64,000 nt of DNA from Candidatus Brocadiaceae bacterium S225. GTDB taxonomy: Bacteria; Planctomycetota; Brocadiia; Brocadiales; Scalinduaceae. The stretch is taken from positions 124,001 to 188,000 of the forward strand of contig SMSL01000003.1 in the NCBI GenBank assembly GCA_007859995.1, read 5' to 3'. Both the position numbers and the translations under genes were made by a program. Shown here in pieces: positions 28,889 to 37,536 of this stretch. The number at the start of each line of letters is the position of its first letter. Position 1 is the stretch's first letter. The notes under the pieces were generated by a model. It was given only the letters and a program-made list of their open reading frames with translations. It was not told the origin of the DNA and made no database searches.

Positions 28889-30217
28889 CTACTTTACCTC
28901 CCTTCGTTTTGCTTTAAAAAACACGAGTCTTTTCTTTATCTCTTTATCAAATCCATAATCTGTCGGTTTATAATACTCTTTTCCTTCAAGTTCTTTTGGC
29001 AAACAAGATTGTCCCGCGTAGCCGCCATGATCATGTGGATACTTGTAACCTTTTCCATAACCAAGGTCTTTCATCAGGGATGTTGGCGCATTTCTTATAT
29101 GAAGAGGCACTCTCAATGCGCCATTCTCTTTGACATCATTTAATGCACTTAGATATGCCTTATAGGATGCATTGCTCTTTGGTGCAGTAGCAAGATAAGT
29201 GACGCCCTGTGCCAGAGGTATCCATCCCTCCGGCATTCCGACAAAATGAAATGCATCTTTTACTGACACTGCTATCTGAATGGCAGTCGGATCAGCATTG
29301 CCGATATCCTCTGAAGCAAAAATAACCATGCGACGTGCGATAAAGAGAGGATCTTCACCTGCCTCCAGCATACGTGCCAGCCAGTAGAGAGCAGCATCCG
29401 GGTCACTGTCACGCATGGATTTGATAAAAGCAGAGATCACATTATAATGTTCCTCCCCTCCTTTATCATAAAGGAGCGCCTTTCGCTGCATGGCTTCCTG
29501 GGCGATATCTAAAGTAATTGTTCTCTTGTTGTCCTGGCTGGGGTTCATTAGTAACATGGCAGCCTCAAGAGTATTTAAGGCTACTCTTGCCTCTCCATGA
29601 GAAAGATCCGCGATGAAGCTAATGGCGTCCTCATCTATCTTTACTTTTAAACTGCCTGGTCCTCGTTCTGTATCTGATAAGGTATTAGTGATTATGGTTT
29701 TGATGTTGTCTGTCGTGAGTTGTTCGAGTACCAGCACTTTGCAGCGAGAGAGAAGGGGCGCATTCACTTCGAAAGAGGGGTTCTCTGTCGTAGCGCCAAT
29801 CAATGTAATAGTACCGTCTTCCACGTGATGAAGAAAGGCATCTTGTTGAGCCTTATTGAATCTGTGAATTTCATCTACGAAAAGGACGGTTCTTTTACCA
29901 TAATATTTAAGCTGTTGTCTGGCGTCTTCGATAACAGCACGAATCTCTTTAACGCCTGATAACACGGCTGAGAAAGAAACAAAGTGAGCATCAAGTGCTC
30001 TCGCAACGATTAAGGCTAAGGTAGTTTTCCCCACACCGGGTGGGCCCCATAAAATCATCGATACGAACTCTTTTCTTTCCATAAATCCGCTAAGAATCTT
30101 ATCGGGCCCAACGAGGTGCTCCTGCCCGACAAATTCAGCTAGATTTTGTGGCCTCATCCTTTCGGCCAGTGGGGATTTTTTTGCAGATTTTGCCCTTGCG
30201 TCAAATAAGTCATCCAT
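28889..30217 (-). CDS. rarA: Replication-associated recombination protein A (AAA+ ATPase)
   Basis: A 442-residue clamp-loader-like ATPase acting at stalled replication forks. MRPQNLAEFVGQEHLVG is the N-terminal signature, ILWGPPGVGKTTLALI the Walker A, LFVDEIHRFNKAQQDAF the Walker B and GATTENPSFEVN the sensor 1 segment. The C-terminal tetramerisation part, with SDPDAALYWLARMLEAGEDP and RRMVIFASEDIGNADP, is complete. Length and order match RarA/MgsA. It stands apart from its neighbours, with gaps of about 200 and 295 bases. Confidence 0.96.
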   Translation of the reverse strand: MDDLFDARAKSAKKSPLAERMRPQNLAEFVGQEHLVGPDKILSGFMERKEFVSMILWGPPGVGKTTLALIVARALDAHFVSFSAVLSGVKEIRAVIEDARQQLKYYGKRTVLFVDEIHRFNKAQQDAFLHHVEDGTITLIGATTENPSFEVNAPLLSRCKVLVLEQLTTDNIKTIITNTLSDTERGPGSLKVKIDEDAISFIADLSHGEARVALNTLEAAMLLMNPSQDNKRTITLDIAQEAMQRKALLYDKGGEEHYNVISAFIKSMRDSDPDAALYWLARMLEAGEDPLFIARRMVIFASEDIGNADPTAIQIAVSVKDAFHFVGMPEGWIPLAQGVTYLATAPKSNASYKAYLSALNDVKENGALRVPLHIRNAPTSLMKDLGYGKGYKYPHDHGGYAGQSCLPKELEGKEYYKPTDYGFDKEIKKRLVFFKAKRREVK

Positions 30218-30512
30218 ATGGTCATCTAGAATAGAAAATAAATATTCTTCCTATAACTTCAGTGTATACCAACATAAAGGGGGGGGTAGATGAAAAGAGA
30301 AGACCAAAAGCGTGTGGATGTATATACGTTTATCGGAAGAATGATTCAACATGTATTTCCCAAAGGATTTTAACGAATCAGGTACTATGGAGTACAGGCG
30401 ACTAAGACATTTGAAAAGGTCAAAGGTATAATACAAAAAGTGTTATTACGCGTTAAAATGGTAGCTGGTTTCTGTACGAAATGAAGCTGGTGTGGTGTCT
30501 CTCGATTCAGCC

Positions 30513-31067
30513 TCAGCTTAAAGACAGATCAAAACCAATATTAATTTCGTTTTTTATCTTCAAAGTGCCCATCATCGCTTTGAAGGGTTTTATTCCGTAG
30601 TCTTTCTGGAGTAAGGTAATCATACCCTTTAAACTTCCACCGCTAGTGTCTATATCAAAATCAATAGATTTGGTAACACCGTGAAGACTTAAATCTCCAT
30701 TTATTTTGTAACCACCCTCTTTTTCCTGAATAGATTTAGAGCGGAAATTGACAGTTGGGTATTTGTCCGGATGTAATACTTTCGCTCCCATATCTTTTTC
30801 AATATCCGCTATATCTTTCTCTTTTAGGGCGTCTGTCCTTTCTCCATCTTTCAGGGCGCAAATTACTTTTAGAGAGTTTGCCTGTATCTCCAGTACCAAG
30901 CTTCCCGATGCAAAACCTGCCTCCGGTACTTCCAGATTAACTTTGAATTTGGTTATATCGATTAGTAAATCATGTGCTAATTTACTAAGCAAACCCTCTT
31001 TGAAGGTATAAACATTCAAATTCCCGGAATTTGTATCAAGGCAATAAGAACCGGCTTTTAAAGACAT
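30513..31067 (-). CDS. YceI-like lipid-binding family protein
   Basis: A 184-residue protein with a YceI-type beta-barrel pattern: FKEGLLSKLAHDLLIDI near the N-terminus, KYPTVNFRSKSI in the middle and GDLSLHGVTKSIDFDI toward the end. Family members bind isoprenoid or amphiphilic ligands. There is no signal peptide (it starts MSLKAGSYCL), so unlike E. coli YceI this copy is likely cytoplasmic. AAGGAGGGGAAAG precedes the ATG, a strong ribosome-binding site. Neighbours give no clue to the ligand. Confidence 0.75.
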   Translation of the reverse strand: MSLKAGSYCLDTNSGNLNVYTFKEGLLSKLAHDLLIDITKFKVNLEVPEAGFASGSLVLEIQANSLKVICALKDGERTDALKEKDIADIEKDMGAKVLHPDKYPTVNFRSKSIQEKEGGYKINGDLSLHGVTKSIDFDIDTSGGSLKGMITLLQKDYGIKPFKAMMGTLKIKNEINIGFDLSLS

Positions 31068-31765
31068 CTTTCCCCTCCTTAAAACAAGACTAGAAAATTA
31101 CTTCTGTTCCTAAAGAACGATTAAAATGTTTTTCTCAGTGCTATAATTACCTTATTTTGTATCACATGTCAACAACGTCTTTTGCCCGATTTTTCATTTA
31201 TGGAAGGCTTCTGTCGGACTATGCCACCTGTAATGTCTCCAGTTGTGCGTTGGCAGTTCTCTAGACTATAGAGTAGGCGCATATAGATATAGTGAGAAAA
31301 TTGAATATTTGGTGAAATGTTATAACATGCGGTAATGCGGCTGAAATAAGCCGCTATTTTGTTAGAATGCTAGAAAAAAGAACTTCGAAGTAAAATAATT
31401 TTATTTTATTTTACGGTTTTGTTCGGTACAATACCCGCCCTTAAGGAGATCTTTAAATAAAAACAACCTCAGGTTTTCGTTTTATATAAGTCTAATGTAT
31501 TTGCGATATTGAGCAGACTTACAGTAGATTGGAAATTTTCTCATGATGCATTAATAGCTGCCTGGCGATTGGGATAAATTACCAGATAAAATATCGGACT
31601 GGCACTTTATTAAAATCCGGGTATTCAATTTGCCTTACACCCACGTATATTAAAAGATGTCTTTGTCTCTATATTAGGAATACGACAAGTTTCACCGGTA
31701 TATACAGCCAATACTTTGCTTTTTCTGTGTATTCCGTTATTTTCATATTGAAAGGCGGTATATTT
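31068..31765 (+). other. Long non-coding spacer with stem-loop ahead of the formate/nitrite transporter genes
   Basis: About 700 bases without a convincing gene. A GC-rich stem, GCGGCT/AGCCGC at 31337-31354 with a six-base loop, is followed by TATTTTG. An AT-rich 9-base stem, GTAAAATAA/TTATTTTAC, lies at about 31390-31415. An AAGGAG at 31442-31447 has no start codon at a useful distance. The region probably carries promoter and leader signals for the transporter pair, but I cannot identify a regulator or a named RNA family. Confidence 0.4.
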
Positions 31766-32701
31766 ATGTCTGATAAGGGTAAGAAGGAAGTAGAAAGCAT
31801 TTCAAGTACGCCTCCGCTGGCCAGCACACCATTCATTGATATCGACGCATATACGCCCAAGATGATGGCAAACAGGGTTGGGCAAGTGGGAGTCGCAAAA
31901 GCCAATATAGGTTTCCTCACAACGCTTGCCCTCAGTATTCTTGCCGGTGTTTTTATTGCGTTAGGCGCACAGCTGATGATGATGGTAACACATACAGCAA
32001 CCTCCAGTTTCGGCTTAAATGCGTTGGTTGGTGGTGTCGCCTTTACTATGGCATTAGTCCTAATCGTAATTACCGGCGCAGAGCTTTTTACGGGTAATTG
32101 TCTTATCGCCATGTCCTTTTTTGCCGGAAAGATTTCGAGTGGTGATCTTACCAGGAATCTGGTTATCGCTTTTATAGGAAATCTTATAGGCGCGTTGAGT
32201 ATAGTTTTCTGGATATACCTCTCCGCGCAGTGGACAGCCCACAACCATCTGCTTGGAGCCAAAATTGTCATTGCTGCCAATGATAAGGTTAATCTTACAT
32301 TTGGTGTTGCTTTTGCTAGAGGGGTTCTCTGTAATGTTCTGGTATGCATGGGTATCTGGTTGTGTTATAGTGCCAGAAATAATCTGGATAAGGTTTTGTC
32401 TTTGCTTTGGCCAATAGCTTGTCTGATCGCTTGCGGGTTTGAGCACTGCGTAGTTAATATGTGGCTCATCCCGATGGGTCTTATCTTGAAAGGCAACCGT
32501 TTCGTAATGGAGGCAGTTGACAGGGTAAATGGAGGACCGTTAGATGTTTCGAATCTTACCTGCGGTAAAGGCTTTTTAGTTGATAACTTGATTCCTGTTG
32601 TCCTTGGAAACTTATTTGGCGGTATTATATTAGTTGCGGGTGTCTACTGGTTTGTTTTTTTACGAACACCAAAGAATAAGAAAGTAGGTCCAAATGGCTG
32701 A
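31766..32701 (+). CDS. Formate/nitrite transporter (FNT) family channel, copy 1
   Basis: A 311-residue protein when started at ATG 31766, which has AAAGGCGG nine bases upstream. A start at 31727 is possible but lacks a site. Six transmembrane helices carry the FNT signatures AELFTGNCLIA and GFEHCVVNMWLIPMGL; the central-pore histidine lies in GFEH. The N-terminal cytoplasmic part has FIDIDAYTPKMMANR, shared with the next gene. FNT pentamers pass formate, nitrite or hydrosulfide; nitrite is plausible if this is an anammox bacterium (inference). Its end overlaps copy 2 by eight bases. Confidence 0.92.
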   Translation: MSDKGKKEVESISSTPPLASTPFIDIDAYTPKMMANRVGQVGVAKANIGFLTTLALSILAGVFIALGAQLMMMVTHTATSSFGLNALVGGVAFTMALVLIVITGAELFTGNCLIAMSFFAGKISSGDLTRNLVIAFIGNLIGALSIVFWIYLSAQWTAHNHLLGAKIVIAANDKVNLTFGVAFARGVLCNVLVCMGIWLCYSARNNLDKVLSLLWPIACLIACGFEHCVVNMWLIPMGLILKGNRFVMEAVDRVNGGPLDVSNLTCGKGFLVDNLIPVVLGNLFGGIILVAGVYWFVFLRTPKNKKVGPNG

Positions 32702-33809
32702 AAACAAGACTGGAAAAACTGTTAAGGCAACAAAACCCGTTAAAACGGCGAAAACTGTCAGGACTTCAAAGACTGTTAAGGCTGCAAAACCTGTCAAAAC
32801 GAAGATAGCTGCCAGGGCAACAAAGGCTGTTAAAACGGCGAAAACCGTTAGAACAACAAAGGCTGTCAGGTCTGTAAAATCGGTTAAAGTAACAAAGCCT
32901 GTTGTAACAGCACCAGAAAGTAGCCAGGCGGTTTACGATATAGACGCCTATTCACCCCCACAAATAGCAAAACGGCTTGATGCGGTAGCAGGTGTAAAGG
33001 CAAAAAATTCTGCTGTAAACACATTTTTTCTGGGTATTAATGCCGGCGCTTTTATAGCTCTGGGTGCTCAATTTGCTACCTTAGTGATAAGTGATTCCGG
33101 ACTACACAGCGGGCTTACGGCGGTAGTTGGGTCAATTGTATTCTGTCTCGGTTTCATAATGTATGTGGTTGGTGGCGGGGAGCTATTTACGGGTAACTGT
33201 TTGATTATTATTGGATATTTGGATAAAAAAGTTACAATCAGAAGAATCTGTGATAACTGGATATTTTCATTGAGTGGAAATTTCGTAGGGAGTCTATTAA
33301 TTGTCTTCTTTATATATAAGGCGCAACAATTTTCGTTCTACGATTATATGGTCGGCGGAAAGGCGCTGCTTCTTGCCAACAAAAAGGTTAATCTAACATT
33401 TACCAATGCCTTTTCAAAGGCGGTACTCTGTAATGCGATGGTTTGTATGGCGGTATGGGTATGTTTCAGTGCAAGAAATGTGGCAGACAAGATCATGACG
33501 CTTATATTCCCCATAGCCGGTTTCGTTGCCAGTGGATTTGAGCATGTAGTCGCAAATATGTATTATATTCCAATGGGTATAGTCTTAAAGAGTAAACCGG
33601 AAGTTGTTGCTGCTGCGGAAAAGATGGCAGGAAAGACATTAGACCTCTCCAATCTTACCTGGAAAGGGTTCCTGGTTATCAATCAATTCCCTGTGTTACT
33701 TGGAAATATTTTTGGAGGGGTTGTTCTGGCAGGCGTAGCGTTCTGGTTTATATACCTGCGTCCAAATCTTAACTTTTCATTCACGATAAAAGAAGATTTT
33801 AAAAGATAG
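32694..33809 (+). CDS. Formate/nitrite transporter (FNT) family channel, copy 2, with lysine-rich N-terminal tail
   Basis: A 371-residue FNT paralogue. The channel core (about 95-365) has GGGELFTGNCLII and GFEHVVANMYYIPMGI, with the pore histidine, and shares DIDAYSPPQIAKR with copy 1. Residues 1-72 form a tail made of K/R-x-x triplets: lysine or arginine at 5, 8, 11, 14, 17, 20, 23, 26, 29, 32 and 35, then, after a short slip (37, 41), at 44 through 68 in steps of three. No acidic residue follows E3 in this tail. It resembles histone H1/HctB-like tails and should lie in the cytoplasm. The start overlaps copy 1 by eight bases; a strong terminator follows. Confidence 0.92.
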   Translation: MAENKTGKTVKATKPVKTAKTVRTSKTVKAAKPVKTKIAARATKAVKTAKTVRTTKAVRSVKSVKVTKPVVTAPESSQAVYDIDAYSPPQIAKRLDAVAGVKAKNSAVNTFFLGINAGAFIALGAQFATLVISDSGLHSGLTAVVGSIVFCLGFIMYVVGGGELFTGNCLIIIGYLDKKVTIRRICDNWIFSLSGNFVGSLLIVFFIYKAQQFSFYDYMVGGKALLLANKKVNLTFTNAFSKAVLCNAMVCMAVWVCFSARNVADKIMTLIFPIAGFVASGFEHVVANMYYIPMGIVLKSKPEVVAAAEKMAGKTLDLSNLTWKGFLVINQFPVLLGNIFGGVVLAGVAFWFIYLRPNLNFSFTIKEDFKR

Positions 33810-33906
33810 AACACGATTTGCTAATGAGTTGAATCTAAAGACATAATTAATTCAAATTCTAAAAAGTTCAACTAGTTCAATTTCTGAAAAAGGCGAAACG
33901 AAAAAA

Positions 33907-33930
33907 CCCACCAATCCTGGTGGGTTTTTT
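33907..33930 (+). terminator. Rho-independent terminator after the FNT pair
   Basis: CCCACCA and TGGTGGG form a perfect 7-base stem with an ATCC loop, followed directly by six T residues at 33925-33930 and preceded by an A-run. It lies about 100 bases after the second transporter stop and would work in both directions. Confidence 0.92.
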
Positions 33931-33963
33931 CATATGCCACCTCTATTGGACGGATTTATTATT

Positions 33964-34097
33964 ACCTGAATTGAGCGATTTTGTGGCCGCAACCTTAAGA
34001 AGGTTGCGTAATTTACGTAATCCCATCAAGTGATGAACAACGCCCACCCAGGCGGGTGGCGACAACGGCATGTAATATTAAATCGCTCAATTTAGGT
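33964..34097. repeat. Structured inverted-repeat element (MITE-like or RNA element)
   Basis: ACCTGAATTGAGCGATTT at 33964-33981 and its reverse complement at 34080-34097 match in 17 of 18 positions. Between them lie two strong hairpins: CGCAACCTT/AAGGTTGCG at about 33989-34009 and CGCCCACC/GGGTGGCG at about 34031-34051. The 134-base unit contains no frame. It sits between the FNT terminator and the carbonic anhydrase gene. A miniature transposable element is the simplest reading; a folded regulatory RNA upstream of the carbonic anhydrase is an alternative. It shares no obvious sequence with the element at 5923-6074. Confidence 0.65.
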
Positions 34098-34192
34098 ATC
34101 AAAAAAATTGTATTTGTTGACAGTTGTATTGTTTTGCGTTAGTCTTTTTGTTTTCATCTTTTTATGGAATTTGAAAAGGGGGAGTTGTGGAG

Positions 34193-34939
34193 ATGTGCGG
34201 AAGGGTATGTGCGAAGTACATTATATTCAGCTTAATGAGTTTACTAATTTTTGGTACTATGATGGCTTCCACTGGTGCGTCTGCAGATTCACATGACCCG
34301 ACTGAAGCGCTTCTCAAATTAATGTCGGGCAATGTACGTTTCAGCTCATGTCAGTCTACTCATCCGAATATTTCCGCAGAACGGAGAAAACAGGTAACCA
34401 GAGACGGGCAGCATCCTTTTGCAACCGTAATTGCCTGCTCTGATTCAAGGGTTCCGGTAGAGATATTATTTGATCAGGGGGTGGGAGATATTTTTGTAAT
34501 AAAGGTTGCAGGAAATGTTTGTAATACTGACGAGATTGGTTCTATTGAGTACGGGATTGACCATTTGGAGACACCTGTAATGGTAGTCTTAGGGCATACC
34601 CACTGTGGTGCGTGTACTGCGGTTGCCACAGGCGCAGATGTTCACGGCTGTATCCCAGACTTAATTGCGCCTATCAGGCCTGCGTTAGAGAAAGAGCAGA
34701 CAGCTCACCCGAATTTACATGGCAAAGCTCTTGTTCCAGCACTGGTTGAGGCAAACGTGTGGCAGGCAATAGAGGATCTTTTCCAAAGAAGTTCTTCAAT
34801 CCGAAGGAGAACGAATGATGGGAGAGTAACAGTTGTTGGCGCTGTGTATAACATAGAGACAGGAACTGTGAAATGGATGGGCACACATCCTGAAGAAGAT
34901 AGTCTTCTTGCTGATATGAAATATAATGTGTGGGAATAA
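34193..34939 (+). CDS. Beta-class carbonic anhydrase, exported
   Basis: A 248-residue zinc enzyme interconverting CO2 and bicarbonate. Zinc ligands are complete: C82 and the D84-R86 dyad in ACSDSRVP, and H135 and C138 in GHTHCGA. The N-terminus (KYIIFSLMSLLIFGTMM then ASADSHD) looks like a cleavable signal peptide, so it should act outside the cytoplasm. I chose ATG 34193 because GGGGGAG ends eight bases before it; a GTG at 34187 is too close. It is intact although the adjoining minus-strand dabB and dabA genes, also concerned with inorganic carbon, are broken. Confidence 0.93.
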   Translation: MCGRVCAKYIIFSLMSLLIFGTMMASTGASADSHDPTEALLKLMSGNVRFSSCQSTHPNISAERRKQVTRDGQHPFATVIACSDSRVPVEILFDQGVGDIFVIKVAGNVCNTDEIGSIEYGIDHLETPVMVVLGHTHCGACTAVATGADVHGCIPDLIAPIRPALEKEQTAHPNLHGKALVPALVEANVWQAIEDLFQRSSSIRRRTNDGRVTVVGAVYNIETGTVKWMGTHPEEDSLLADMKYNVWE

Positions 34940-35021
34940 TGGCTGGCAAGAACATCGCCTTCTGTCCGCGTATATGTCTTAAGATCAAGATTGTAGTAAA
35001 AGAGATGTAGGTGCGACTTCC

Positions 35022-36364
35022 TTATGCTGCTGATGGATCTGTAGCCTTCGCGACAAATAAAACAAAAAGATCAGAAAAAGACAACACGGACATTGGATCT
35101 ATGTCACTCTTAAGCTTGTCTATCAACATTATGTAAATGAGTACCACTGAGCAGAAAAGATTAAAGAAAAACAGGATCACTCTACGTATATTTAAGAAGC
35201 TTAGTATTGTGAAACCTATCGCGAGTGCCGTTAGAAATTCCTCTTTGACGTTGAAATAATAGCCATTGAAGATGTAGATTATAATGCCGAAAACTATCCA
35301 CATAATGGTAACCATAAAGGCAAAGCGTCCCGCAGATTTTATGTCGTAACGCACAAAAATCAAACCGAGAAAGATCTCAATGTAAATTATAGCGAGCTGT
35401 GTCATGGTAGCATACGCAATGGTATTTTTGGCATCGGAAAGCTGCCTGCTCATGTGGGTTGTGGCAAATGCAGAAACCAGACAAATGGCGATTGCAATGA
35501 CTATGGCATTTGCCGGATGCCAAAATGTCCACACTTCAGGCCAATACGTAAAAAATGACCACTCCCTGGGCCAGGCATGAAGAAGAACAAAAATTGGAAC
35601 GTGGGTAGACAACGAACCATAGAATACTGCACTTGACGGTGTGGGCCCCTCCATCGCACGCGGCAGCCATATCCATGGAAAACCCCTGATTTGATGAAAC
35701 ATGCTAGAATTAATAAGACCATTGCCCACTCGTAACCATGTTCCTGGAGTGAAATTAAGTCGCTCATATCTTCAACGTGGAGGAAGAGCAGCAGCATGAT
35801 CAGAGAGAACATGAAGATGTCTCCTACCTTATAGATAAACATTATCCGTATGGCGTTCTTGAGCGGGTTTGTACGATGTTCATAGAAAGCGATAAGAAGT
35901 ACCGAAGAAAGACCTAACAACTCCCAACCCATGAACATATAGTTGGTGCTTGAACTGAGTACGACAAGCCCCAGGGACAATTGAAAGATGAAATAGAGGG
36001 AGAAGAACTTATGATAATACGCGTCGCGGTGCAGGTAAAAGAGGGAAAAATGACCGAGTACCGCAATTATCGTTGTCGTGAATGACAGAAAGATAAACGT
36101 ATGGAGATCCCAATGTACGATGAAGGTCCAGCCTATGAAACAGAAGGCTTCAATCCGCACCGGCAGTGTGTCGAATCCCAGAAAAATCAAGGCAATTGCG
36201 ATATGAGTAAAATCACTGGCATTTCCCCAATGCACCAGTTTGCGGACCAGGTTCTCCTCGCGTTCCTGTTCGCTGAAACAATAATGAACGTTTATAAAAA
36301 GTACTTTGGCAATTGGGAATAGCACGAAGTAGTGTGCAAGATATATAACCACAAAAGTTTCCAA
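35022..36364 (-). pseudogene. dabB: Frameshifted dabB (NuoL-like subunit of the DabAB inorganic carbon accumulation complex)
   Basis: Two overlapping frames together give a NuoL/proton-antiporter-type membrane protein of about 447 residues. The first, from ATG 36364, runs through MGWELLGLSSVLLIAFY to LILACFIKSG. The second continues with FPWIWLPRAMEGPTPSSAVF, the classic conserved lysine-helix and W-LPxAMegPTP motif, and ends at 35022. The break is at the AAAACCCC run (35679-35686), where a one-base indel joins the halves. DabB couples an ion gradient to DabA-driven bicarbonate uptake. The homopolymer site could be a sequencing error, but the adjoining dabA is independently destroyed. Confidence 0.8.
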
Positions 36365-36374
36365 CGAATGTCTC

Positions 36375-37287
36375 CTATTTAATTAGTCCGAACAAAAGAT
36401 GGTCCTGTTCGAGAAAAAATCGTGGATCGTTGCTCTTGTATTCAGGCACATCCACTGTCTCCTCAAACGGTACAAATCGACCTTCCATCCCGCCTTGCCA
36501 TAAAAAGATTTTTTCCAGATCCTGATCGTGAACTGCAAGGGTTATCCAATTGTGTTTCACCAGGCATTGAAAGTGCCCTGGTTGATTGGTGTAACCGAAT
36601 GCTTCACCGAGGATGGTTTCCATTGTCTCAACCTTACACCAAACGAGCAGGATTAATCATGTTGGTTCATGGACATCAACCATCTGCCAGGGCAGTCCCA
36701 ACTGCAGGTCACTCAGATGGCCATTCATCACACCCAACAGTGATGTTACGTTGTGAGGCAGTTTGGTGCCACAGCCCTTTTTCGCGATGAGGCATGGGCC
36801 AATAGGACAGACCGAAGTCGAAATAGGAAGGCAGAAACTTAAAGAGAACCGGGCCCATTAACTCGTCAATGTCGTGATTATGTTCGCTCTGAACCGCCTC
36901 TCTGTAATAGCCGGGGCGTTGATATGCGGTGTCATCTATGAACTGTTTAATCCTTTTGTCCGGTTTCTGGCGGGTATCAGGTTTCTCTGTCATGAGCCCG
37001 AACAGAAGATCCGGATCAATAGTAAGACTGTGATACTTTATATATTCCTCAATCTTCTTTTGAAGAATTGTCGCCGTAATACGGTCCCGTTCAAACGACA
37101 GGAGAAATTCTTCTTCGGACATAAAGGCTTTGGCACCATAAGTACGTCCCGCTTGTTTAACACCTTCAAAAAAAATGTATGTTTCAAAGTGGTGAATGGT
37201 ATTGTGGTGAACGAAGAAAGGGAGCGGACCTTGATCCGGCATCAAATGTTTTGCGTGTTCAATAGCGTGTTCAATTTTGTCTAACAT
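36375..37287 (-). pseudogene. dabA: dabA (DUF2309) remnant: internal deletion, frameshift and nonsense codon
   Basis: DabA is a zinc protein of roughly 800-1100 residues resembling a beta-carbonic anhydrase. Here only the ends survive. The N-part, from ATG 37287 (GGGGAGGG upstream), has LPFFVHHNTIHHFE and YGAKAFMSEEEF up to about residue 180. The C-part has [19 protein letters not shown], then VHEPT, an in-frame TGA at 36657-36659, LILLVW and a normal C-terminus. The halves are joined near 36747-36766, with an extra G around 36733 shifting the frame. The central several hundred codons, which hold the zinc-binding catalytic residues, are gone. It lies 10 bases upstream of dabB. Confidence 0.82.
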
Positions 37288-37352
37288 CGTTCCCTCCCCT
37301 GATAAAATAAAAAACAACAGCGCTCGTTAAAGAGTTTTTATAACTGCCTTTT

Positions 37353-37511
37353 CTATTTTTCACACCATCGCAACTCATCTTCCATTCTCCTTCGCTCTGT
37401 AGTATCACCTATTGCTCATTCAATACGGACAGGAATGCCATCATTGTCTTTTACCATGTCAGAAGTACGTTTAGAGAATCAAAGGTATTTGCCATCATAT
37501 TGAAGGATGTT
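37353..37511 (-). pseudogene. PAS/PAC sensor-domain remnant
   Basis: Reading the minus strand from about 37511 gives LQYDGKYL, a stop, FSKRTSDMVKDNDGIPVRIE, a stop, AIGDTTERRRMEDELR and finally TAG at 37353-37355. This is the typical PAC motif (R-D-xx-G-x-P-x-R-I-x-G-x-x-x-D-I-T-E-R-K), broken by TGA at 37479-37481, where tryptophan is expected, and at 37416-37418, where glycine is expected. It is a decayed piece of a PAS-containing sensor. It lies between the dabA remnant and the transposase fragment. Confidence 0.6.
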
Positions 37512-37536
37512 GTCAGGACTTCGAGGAGGTTTATAC

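Noticed and set aside
30251-30436. A 61-codon minus-strand frame upstream of rarA
   Set aside because: No ribosome-binding site or recognisable motif; it includes a run of G residues translating to prolines and looks like non-coding sequence.
32694-32912. Lysine-rich tail of the second FNT as a frameshift artefact
   Set aside because: The tail is in phase with the channel core over its whole length, starts with a coupled ATG overlapping the previous gene, and has a regular three-residue pattern; a wrong frame would not give this.
36657-36659. Selenocysteine reading of the in-frame TGA in dabA
   Set aside because: The position is normally a non-cysteine residue, no SECIS-like structure is evident, and the gene has additional deletion and frameshift damage.
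36422-36790. A 122-codon plus-strand frame opposite the dabA remnant
   Set aside because: It is the antisense shadow of the DUF2309 C-terminal coding sequence, which has family motifs in the minus frame.
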